The notes under the pieces: model-generated
What the model saw: only the letters and a program-made list of their open reading frames with translations
Databases searched by the model: none
Told to the model about the DNA's origin: nothing
Program-made: the position numbers and the translations under genes
Source: MGML01 sp964493985
GTDB lineage: Bacteria > Chloroflexota > Dehalococcoidia > Dehalococcoidales > UBA2162
Length of the DNA: 13,063 bases
Direction: 5' to 3'
Assembly (NCBI GenBank): GCA_964493985.1
Contig: CAZBQL010000087.1
Location: 1 to 13,063 of the forward strand
Shown: in pieces, positions 6,307 to 12,110 of the stretch
Layout of the letters: each line of letters opens with the position of its first letter
How positions within the stretch are numbered: the first letter of the stretch is position 1

Positions 6307-7806
6307 ATGAGGTCCTGTATCCAGAAAATAAGTAGATATGTTACCAGGATAACCGCTGCAAAATATGAATATATCATATTGATTTTTATTGTAGTACTGG
6401 GTGTTTATATTGCCTGGATACCACGGCAGACTGGTATTCTCCCCGTCCACCTGGACGAATGGTTTCACATGGCTTGTGCCAGGCAAATATTTATACAAGG
6501 TGACACAGTTGACCTTATAGATCCTTTTTATGGCGGTCAGCCATGGTTATTCCAGTTTGCTGAGCGTGGATTTCACTTGCTGTTGGGGATATTTCAAAAA
6601 ATAACCGGACTGGACTGGCTGTTGATTTTCCGTTATTTTCCCGGCGTTATATTTACCATGACAATTCTGGCCACCTTCATTATGGGAAAACGTCGCGGCT
6701 TCGGTCTTGAGGCTGCTTTTTTTGTTAGTTTACTTCCGACTACTATTGGCATTTTAGGACCGGCTTTCTTGGTGCCGGTAGCGACAGGATTGCTGTTTAT
6801 ACCACTCTCATTATTCATAATGAACAATATTGACAACTGGAAAGGAGCGATCATTTTGGTCCTTTTTATCTTCTTCCTGCTTTCTTTTCATGCTTATACA
6901 GCTATTGCTGTCGTTATTATTTGTTTTCCTTATTTACTGTTGAATGTAAAACAGAACTGGAAAAGCAGTGTTCGATTTGGTCTGGCTCTATTGGTACCTT
7001 TCCTCATAGCATATCCTCTGGCATCCCAATATATAAAACAGGTTCTAGCCGGTATTTCAGACCCTCATAAAATCTCCACGTATATTGATTTTCCCTGGCT
7101 CGTCGATTCTTTAGGGTATATAACTCTTGGATTATGCCTGGTCGGAACTTTTTTCATTGGTATTCGACCGAACAAGCAAAACACGGGTTTGCTTTTCGGA
7201 TTCTTTGTTTTATTGGTGCTTATCGTGGTATATTACCAGTTTCATTACGGCATCACCGGTTTGTATGAACGAGGGCTCCTGTACGCTCTCCTGGCAGCAA
7301 GTATTATTGCCGGTATGGGACTGGCTGCCTTGAGAAAAATGGAGTTAAATTTTTCATTTTTAACCAGTATTCCTCATCGAATTATTAAATGTGGTCAAAC
7401 AGCTATTGTAAGTGTGTTGGTAATTCTGGTTTTAATAACCATGGTACCTCAGCGACAATCGACTCCTTACTATACAATGATAGACGAACGTGATTACCAG
7501 GCTTTTTGCTGGACTAAAGAAAACTACGGAGGTCAAGAATTAAAAGCACTCCTGGACCCCTGGAAAGGCACCGCATTTACGGCAGTAACCGGGCTGAGGG
7601 TAACCAGCAGGATCATCATGGCACCAACAGAATTAGATGATGAGATCTACGAATTCCTGGCCAATGAATGCCGGAATACAAAGTTTTTAATTGACCATAA
7701 TATCACTCTTGTATACACCCGTCAGGCTTGTTCTAATCCAGATTTAGTTAAAGTACATGAAGGCGTATATATTGTCACAGATAATTTAACTACCGAAATT
7801 CACTAA
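6307..7806 (+). CDS. GT-C-like polytopic membrane glycosyltransferase (putative)
   Basis: A 499-aa protein with about 10-12 hydrophobic segments followed by a soluble tail of about 110 residues. TM1 lies at about 22-38. The first outer loop carries 'HLDEWFH' with D50-E51, the position of the acidic motif (DxD/DE/ED) that binds metal or lipid-phosphate sugar in GT-C enzymes such as ArnT, PMT and STT3. The layout of a loop acidic motif, many membrane helices and a C-terminal soluble part supports a lipid-phosphate-sugar-dependent transferase, but I recognise no exact family. It is the only plus-strand gene inside a minus-strand sugar locus and lies end to end with a DPM1-like enzyme, which could make its polyprenyl-phosphate sugar donor. 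The start ATG has only a weak SD (GAGAG close by). The gene is more AT-rich than the heptose genes, which may indicate separate acquisition. Confidence 0.65.
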   Translation: MRSCIQKISRYVTRITAAKYEYIILIFIVVLGVYIAWIPRQTGILPVHLDEWFHMACARQIFIQGDTVDLIDPFYGGQPWLFQFAERGFHLLLGIFQKITGLDWLLIFRYFPGVIFTMTILATFIMGKRRGFGLEAAFFVSLLPTTIGILGPAFLVPVATGLLFIPLSLFIMNNIDNWKGAIILVLFIFFLLSFHAYTAIAVVIICFPYLLLNVKQNWKSSVRFGLALLVPFLIAYPLASQYIKQVLAGISDPHKISTYIDFPWLVDSLGYITLGLCLVGTFFIGIRPNKQNTGLLFGFFVLLVLIVVYYQFHYGITGLYERGLLYALLAASIIAGMGLAALRKMELNFSFLTSIPHRIIKCGQTAIVSVLVILVLITMVPQRQSTPYYTMIDERDYQAFCWTKENYGGQELKALLDPWKGTAFTAVTGLRVTSRIIMAPTELDDEIYEFLANECRNTKFLIDHNITLVYTRQACSNPDLVKVHEGVYIVTDNLTTEIH

Positions 7807-7844
7807 TTTGTTTTAGCAGAGTTTTTGCAGCGATTGGTTTAACT

Positions 7845-8543
7845 CTATCCCTGGATTCTCTCTCTCAAGATCATTTTTAAGATACGCCATCCATCTGAAA
7901 ACGTTTTTAGCTTGCCTTCTCCGTGCACCCTTTTATCCTCGAAACTGGGAATTTCCGTGATCAGCAGGTTATGTTTTTTTGCTTTTATATGCATTTCGGT
8001 TTCAATCTCGAAACCGTCACTTTCATACGTAACCTTACCCAGGACACGTTTATGTAAAGCATTGTATCCATAACAGAGGTCTGTGTAGTTACCGCCATAG
8101 AGAATATTTACGAGACTCACAAACATCTTGTTTGCCAGCTTTCGATACCAGACCATATCGGTGGTACCGCCTTGAGGCAGGAAACGTGACCCTTTAACAT
8201 AATCATAACCATTAAGAATCGGTTCAATAAACGCAGGAATTTCAGCCGGATTCATTGAACCGTCAGCATCGATGGTTACTATTATGTCGCCTTGCGCATT
8301 GTTGAATCCGTGCCGTAAAGCATCACCTTTTCCTCTTCCGGGTTGAAAAAGGATATTTGCCGCCGGGAAAAGGTCTCTTACTTTGATAACAGTATTGTCA
8401 CTGGAATAGCCATCCACGATTAATACTTCATCAACTATTGCAGGTAATCCGGAAAGAACAGGTCCTATATTGTTCTCTTCGTTAAAAGTGGGGATTAAGA
8501 CGGTTAGTTTTAGATGTCTGGATTCTAAGTCTGAAACAATCAA
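7845..8543 (-). CDS. DPM1-like family 2 glycosyltransferase (polyprenyl-phosphate sugar synthase type)
   Basis: A cytoplasmic GT-A enzyme of about 232 aa that fits dolichol-phosphate mannosyltransferase-like proteins: 'LTVLIPTFNEENNIGPVL' at the start, 'VDEVLIVDGYSSDNT', 'GRGKGDALRHG', then 'IDADGSM', the metal-binding DxD. Later come 'KGSRF' and 'CYGYNALHKRV'. Such enzymes transfer a sugar from GDP- or UDP-sugar to polyprenyl phosphate, or add sugars to glycans. There are no C-terminal membrane helices. The frame opens with TTG at 8555, but GGAGG lies just inside it, five bases before a second TTG at 8543; I favour the latter. It follows the GmhB gene on the same strand after a 59-72-base spacer and converges with the GT-C-like gene, which fits a donor-maker/donor-user pair (inference). 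Confidence 0.82.
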   Translation of the reverse strand: MIVSDLESRHLKLTVLIPTFNEENNIGPVLSGLPAIVDEVLIVDGYSSDNTVIKVRDLFPAANILFQPGRGKGDALRHGFNNAQGDIIVTIDADGSMNPAEIPAFIEPILNGYDYVKGSRFLPQGGTTDMVWYRKLANKMFVSLVNILYGGNYTDLCYGYNALHKRVLGKVTYESDGFEIETEMHIKAKKHNLLITEIPSFEDKRVHGEGKLKTFSDGWRILKMILRERIQG

Positions 8544-8614
8544 TTCTTCCTCCAATCTGTTGTTATTTATGGACTGGTTAAGTTAAGAATTCTTATATTT
8601 GAAACGTGCAAAAA

Positions 8615-9142
8615 CTACCCTAATATCCAGTTAACGGCATCCAGCAGATTGATGGCTGTGTAATCTGCCTTTGTCGGGTTCTTTCCCCTGTTATCAGGTC
8701 CGGTCGTAACAAAGATCGTCCGGCATCCCGCCGTTCCCCCTGCATCGATATCTTTCTGCCTGTCCCCTATCATGAAAGATGCCTGAACGTTAATGGCATG
8801 TTCCCGGATTGCCTGCTCAAACAATGCCGTACCGGGCTTTCTGCAATCACATTCTTCGTCCGGATGGTGAGGACAATACAGAATATCGTCGATCCGTGCG
8901 TTGAACCTGGCTAATTCATCCGTCATCTTCTTATGGATATCGGAGAGCATTTCGTGAGTTAAATATCCGCGAGCTATTCCGGACTGGTTTGTAATCACAA
9001 TTGTCAGAAAATTGTGGTCGTTAAGTAACTTGATAGCCTGGGGAACAGTTGGTAAGAGTTCGAAATCATCCGTACGGCGGCAGTAATTAACATCTCTGCA
9101 GATAACTCCGTCCCGGTCGAGAAATACAGCTTTATTTTTCAT
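8615..9142 (-). CDS. gmhB: D-glycero-D-manno-heptose 1,7-bisphosphate phosphatase
   Basis: A 175-aa HAD-superfamily phosphatase. It removes the C7 phosphate from heptose 1,7-bisphosphate in ADP- or GDP-heptose synthesis. The catalytic motif 'FLDRDGVI' gives D9 and D11. 'TNQSG' (51-55) is HAD motif 2, 'CRKPG' with K102 serves as motif 3 and 'GDRQKDI' (126-132) as motif 4. The structural zinc site of GmhB proteins is present as 'CPHHPDEECDC' (C90, H92, C98, C100). Length and motifs are typical. Start ATG 9142. It lies directly after the truncated nucleotidyltransferase remnant, in the same frame and separated from it only by a TGA and three codons. Its neighbours HddA and GmhA place it in the GDP-alpha-heptose branch. 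Confidence 0.9.
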   Translation of the reverse strand: MKNKAVFLDRDGVICRDVNYCRRTDDFELLPTVPQAIKLLNDHNFLTIVITNQSGIARGYLTHEMLSDIHKKMTDELARFNARIDDILYCPHHPDEECDCRKPGTALFEQAIREHAINVQASFMIGDRQKDIDAGGTAGCRTIFVTTGPDNRGKNPTKADYTAINLLDAVNWILG

Positions 9143-9151
9143 GCGGTATCT

Positions 9152-9238
9152 TCACCTTGGAGTACTAAAAGTTAAAGGTCCCAATCGGCTCCCCTCACCG
9201 GCAGCCAGGATCATTGCTTTTTCAATACTAAAATTCAT
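9152..9238 (-). pseudogene. N-terminal remnant of a sugar-phosphate nucleotidyltransferase (HddC/RfbA-like)
   Basis: A 28-codon frame starts at ATG 9238, overlapping the end of the GalE-like gene. It reads 'EKAMILAAGEGSRLGPLTFS' near its end, followed by TPR and TGA. This is the nucleotide-binding signature of the NTP_transferase family (LAAGxGxRLxPLT...PKP), which normally opens a protein of about 230-350 aa. The sequence stops right after the 'STP' that would precede KP, and the GmhB start follows four codons later. In GDP-heptose clusters this slot between the kinase, isomerase and phosphatase genes is filled by the guanylyltransferase HddC, so the remnant is probably that gene with its body lost. 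A collapsed or misjoined assembly is the main alternative, since a scaffold gap lies about 560 bases away. Confidence 0.7.
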
Positions 9239-10050
9239 ATCCATCCGGATACTCTTTCATCCATTTCCAGGCGCTTTCAATGATTTCTCTTAGCGTGGTA
9301 TGTTCCGGGTTCCAGCCAAGTTCCGCCCTGGCACGATTCGAATTCGCGACCAGCACAGCCGGATCTCCGGCACGTCCTGGGTGAATTTCGACAGGTATAT
9401 CCACTCCGGTCACTTCCCTGGCAATATCGATAACCTCCAGGACCGAATATCCTTTTCCGCTGCCAAGGTTGTAAGCTCTGCTGTTGAATTCATCCAGCTT
9501 TTCAAGAGCCAGGATATGGGCTCTGGCAATATCGACTACATGGACAAAATCTCTTACACACGACCCGTCGCGGGTCGGATAATCGGTCCCGAATACTGTT
9601 ACCGGCTTGCCAGGATTCATCGCAGCTTTAAGAATATTCGGAATAAGGTGCGTTTCCGGTCTATGGTCTTCACCGTGAGTCCCGCTTGCACCCGCAGCAT
9701 TAAAATAGCGCAGCGAGATATGTTTAAGACCATAAGCGTGACCATACCATTTCAGGATGTTTTCAAACATCAGCTTCGTTTCGCCGTAAGCGTTTATNNN
9801 NNNNNNNNNNNNNNNNNNNNNNNNNNNNNNNNNNNNNNNNNNNNNNNNNNNNNNNNNNNNNNNNNNNNNNNNNNNNNNNNNNNNNNNNNNNNNNNNNATC
9901 AAACCATAAAAATACGGGGTCCTCGTCGATAGTCGGATGATGTCCCTGTTGTAGATTGTCCAGGACCAATACTTCATGTCCCTGTTTCGCTAACTGTTCG
10001 GAAACGATACTGCCTATATAGCCGGCGCCACCGGTAACAAGAATATTCAT
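9228..10050 (-). CDS. galE: GalE-like NDP-sugar 4-epimerase, interrupted by assembly gap
   Basis: An extended short-chain dehydrogenase. The N-terminus 'MNILVTGGAGYIGSIVSEQL' has the NAD-binding GxxGxxG. After the gap come 'NAYGETK', the catalytic YxxxK, 'LRYFNAAGAS', typical of UDP-glucose/galactose epimerases, and 'DYPTRDGSCVRDFVHVVDIARA'. The start is ATG 10050, overlapping the GmhA stop as TAATG, with GGGAG upstream. The stop is TAG at 9228-9230. About 51 residues before and 189 after the gap are sequenced. The 100 N are a placeholder: they do not preserve frame, and GalE length (about 325-338 aa) implies roughly 260-270 missing bases, which include the catalytic Ser/Thr. It may supply UDP-galactose or another 4-epimer for the glycan. 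It could act on a heptose nucleotide instead; sequence cannot decide. Confidence 0.88.
9798..9897. other. Assembly gap of exactly 100 N
   Basis: A run of 100 undetermined bases inside the GalE-like gene. A round 100 is a scaffolding default, so the true distance is unknown. The flanking coding parts (153 and 570 bases) are each multiples of three, so the true gap should also be one. Confidence 0.98.
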
Positions 10051-10616
10051 TAGCTCTCCCTCAAACACGCGGTAATAATATGTTCGATCAGTAAATGCAT
10101 ATCTTCAGCCCTTTCCATGTTATCGATCGGGGCTATAACGTGAATGTCCACCAGGTCTTTAAGTTTTCCTCCGCTGAAACCGATTAATCCTACTGTAGTT
10201 GCGCCTTTTTCCCTGGCAGCGTTAATACCATTCAACACATTCGGAGAATTCCCGCTTCCGCTGATCGCAATTACTACATCTCCAGGTTCCACGTAGTTGT
10301 GAATTTGCTCGGCAAAAACCATATCGTAAGAGGTGTCATTCGCCCACGCGGTAAGCAGGTGAACATTATCTGTCAGAGCGAAGGCTTTTATCCTCTGTTT
10401 ACCTTCTGATATCGTTCCTTTGGATAGGTCACATGCAAAATGGGATGCGGTCGCCGCCGACCCGCCATTTCCAATAATAAAAACCTGGCTTCTACTCTCC
10501 CGGATTTTATCCAGCAGTGATATAGCTCTGTCTATATCTTCGACGGGTAAATTTTTCAATAGAGTATCCAGGTCGGAAATATATTGTAGTATCTTATCTC
10601 TGGTCCTTAGTCCCAT
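10050..10616 (-). CDS. gmhA: Sedoheptulose-7-phosphate isomerase (SIS domain)
   Basis: A 188-aa SIS-domain protein that converts sedoheptulose 7-phosphate to D-glycero-D-manno-heptose 7-phosphate, the first step of nucleotide-heptose synthesis. The sugar-phosphate loop 'GNGGSAATASHFACDLSKG' (49-67) and a second SIS motif 'ISGSGNSPNVL' are clear. The late helix 'AEDMHLLIEHI' carries two histidines in the place of the zinc and active-site residues of GmhA. Length is typical (about 190 aa). Start ATG 10616 has AGGAG ten bases upstream. Its stop overlaps the GalE-like start (TAATG), so the two are translationally coupled. The kinase gene lies upstream across a hairpin-rich spacer. Confidence 0.9.
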   Translation of the reverse strand: MGLRTRDKILQYISDLDTLLKNLPVEDIDRAISLLDKIRESRSQVFIIGNGGSAATASHFACDLSKGTISEGKQRIKAFALTDNVHLLTAWANDTSYDMVFAEQIHNYVEPGDVVIAISGSGNSPNVLNGINAAREKGATTVGLIGFSGGKLKDLVDIHVIAPIDNMERAEDMHLLIEHIITACLRES

Positions 10617-10668
10617 TTGGTTTATTCTCCTGTGCCCCGTGCATTAATCCGGTTCATAACCTTTTTGG

Positions 10669-10784
10669 ATTCCCCTCTGCAGGGGAATGACATGAAAGGA
10701 ATCAGTCATTCCCGCCCTTCCTTTTAACCATCCCCGCGGAGGCGGGGATCCAGAAATCTACTGGATACCGTTTTTCAACGGTAT
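10669..10784. repeat. Hairpin-rich intergenic repeat (REP/MITE-like)
   Basis: The spacer between the kinase and GmhA genes packs several inverted repeats: ATTCCCCT-ctgc-AGGGGAAT (10669-10688), GGAATGAC/GTCATTCC (10684-10691 and 10705-10712), ATCCCCGC-ggag-GCGGGGAT (10730-10749) and ATACCGTT-tttc-AACGGTAT (10765-10784). Motifs of the form GGAATGAC and GGGGATCCAG around GC-rich stems are common in dispersed intergenic repeats of many bacterial genomes. The last hairpin could end or attenuate the kinase transcript, but no long U-tract follows. No transposase is present. Confidence 0.6.
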
Positions 10785-10803
10785 GGTGAGTATTTGCCTA
10801 TTC

Positions 10804-11805
10804 TTAATAACATCCGAATCCGTCTCCCGTTTCCGAACTATCAGAATAGATCACCTTGCTCCCGAACCGTTCAAAGTGAAAAGGCAGTTCCCTTAATCTA
10901 TGTAAGGCTGCACGGACGCTGTCGCTTCGTTCCCGGGGACAGTACAACAGAAGAAATCCGCCACCCCCGGAACCTGTAATCTTTCCTCCAAGAGCGCCCG
11001 CGCTGCGAGCAGCCTGGTATATATCATCGATCTCCGGATTACTGATCATGGAGGAAAGCTGTTTTTTTAACTCCCAGTTTTCATCCAGCAACAGTCCGAA
11101 ATCGTCGAAATCCCCGGCAGTAATTAATTCCCTCGCTTTGTAAGCCGAATCTCTCATAGCTTGCAGAGTATCGAGTCGGTGTTCAATATTAGTCACTTGG
11201 TCAGCCAGCACTTCATTCGAATTCCTGGTAAGACCGGTATCGAAAAGAAGCAGGTTACTTTCAAGTCTCCGCTTATCTTCATCCGGGATATCGATTCTTT
11301 CAAGCAAAATGCTCTCGCTGCCGAAAGTAATAAATTGCATACCACCATACGCTACGATGTACTGGTCCTGTCTGCCGATCGGTTTCTTGAGTATATCGAT
11401 CTCTATCCGGCAGGCTTCTTGAGCTAATTCAATTTGCGATTTGTATTCACCCTTGTATGCATAGAGGGCATGCAACAAGCCCACGCAAACACTGCTGGAG
11501 GAACCAAGACCGGTACCATGTGAAGGAACATCAGCGAGGGTTATGATCTCGACACCTTTCGATATGCCGGCGATTTTCATCGCTTCCCTGATTATTTCAT
11601 GCTCCAGTTCATCAACCGACTCTACAACTTCCTGTTTCGAATAACTCACCCTGATCAAATTGTCGTAACGTTTTTTTATTATGATATAGACGTATTTATC
11701 GATAGCAGTACTGACGACAGCTCCTCCATACCGCATGAAAAAATCATCGAAATCCGTACCTCCTCCCAGGAAACTTACTCTTAACGGAGTCCGTACAGCG
11801 ATCAA
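10804..11805 (-). CDS. hddA: D-glycero-alpha-D-manno-heptose 7-phosphate kinase (GHMP kinase)
   Basis: A 333-aa GHMP-superfamily kinase. It would phosphorylate C1 of heptose 7-phosphate to give the alpha-1,7-bisphosphate. 'TPLRVSFLGGGTDF' (6-19) is the N-terminal signature of the HddA/fucokinase-like group. The ATP loop is 'HGTGLGSSSSVCVGLL' (96-111), 'GRQDQYIVAYGG' (144-155) is the middle motif, and 'GGKITGSGGGGFLLLY' (273-288) is GHMP motif 3. The start is TTG at 11805: GAGGAG lies seven bases upstream and the codon before it is a stop. A near-consensus promoter lies just upstream, so this is the first gene of the heptose operon. GmhA and GmhB in the same cluster support the heptose assignment over fucokinase-like alternatives. 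Confidence 0.88.
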   Translation of the reverse strand: MIAVRTPLRVSFLGGGTDFDDFFMRYGGAVVSTAIDKYVYIIIKKRYDNLIRVSYSKQEVVESVDELEHEIIREAMKIAGISKGVEIITLADVPSHGTGLGSSSSVCVGLLHALYAYKGEYKSQIELAQEACRIEIDILKKPIGRQDQYIVAYGGMQFITFGSESILLERIDIPDEDKRRLESNLLLFDTGLTRNSNEVLADQVTNIEHRLDTLQAMRDSAYKARELITAGDFDDFGLLLDENWELKKQLSSMISNPEIDDIYQAARSAGALGGKITGSGGGGFLLLYCPRERSDSVRAALHRLRELPFHFERFGSKVIYSDSSETGDGFGCY

Positions 11806-11845
11806 TCATCTACTCCTCAAATGTGCTGTTATCTCACCGATGAAT

Positions 11846-11875
11846 ATATTACACTCATATAAGAAACATTGTCAA
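11846..11875 (-). promoter_or_regulatory. Promoter of the heptose operon
   Basis: On the minus strand a consensus TTGACA (11870-11875) and TAATAT (11846-11851) are separated by 18 bases. Transcription would start near 11839, giving a leader of about 33 bases that includes the GAGGAG SD of the kinase gene. Confidence 0.65.
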
Positions 11876-12037
11876 TATGTTCAGAGGTGAAAAATAAATT
11901 TAAGTCGATTTTCATAGTCTTTATCATTTATGTATGTATCACAAAGAACTAATCCTTTTTATGTAAAAAAATCATCCTAACGATGAATTGTCAGTAGGTC
12001 TGCCATGAGTTAAATTGTTATTGGTAAAATCGGATAA

Positions 12038-12089
12038 GCTACAAGTTGTACCTGTAATGTGGGCACCCGGATAATGGTAAGCGAGTAGC
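12038..12089 (+). ncRNA. Possible structured 5' leader (unassigned)
   Basis: In the leader of the fibro-slime gene, GCTAC (12038-12042) can pair with GTAGC (12085-12089). Inside it TACC (12049-12052) can pair with GGTA (12076-12079), enclosing a GGG-ca-CCC element. The nested arrangement just upstream of the SD could be a regulatory RNA. The stems are short and I do not recognise any known riboswitch core, including c-di-GMP-I. No other gene is seen in the 305-base spacer (11806-12110) apart from the minus-strand promoter. Confidence 0.25.
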
Positions 12090-12110
12090 GAAACTGTAAA
12101 TGGAGGAATA

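Noticed and set aside
7818..7846. AGAGTT/AACTCT pairing between the GT-C-like and DPM1-like genes as a terminator
   Set aside because: The stem is only 6 bp with a 17-base loop and no U-tract, and it overlaps the stop codon of the minus-strand gene.
9152..9154. The TGA ending the nucleotidyltransferase remnant as a second selenocysteine codon leading into gmhB
   Set aside because: It is in frame with gmhB, but no hairpin follows at SECIS distance, gmhB has its own ATG start at the normal family N-terminus, and a fused protein would lack the whole transferase body.
9300..9932. A 210-codon plus-strand frame across the epimerase and N gap
   Set aside because: It is antisense to the clear GalE-like coding sequence and passes through undetermined bases.
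12020..12110. Cyclic-di-GMP-I riboswitch
   Set aside because: The expected conserved core (GCAAACC and GACGCAAAGCC type segments) is not present.
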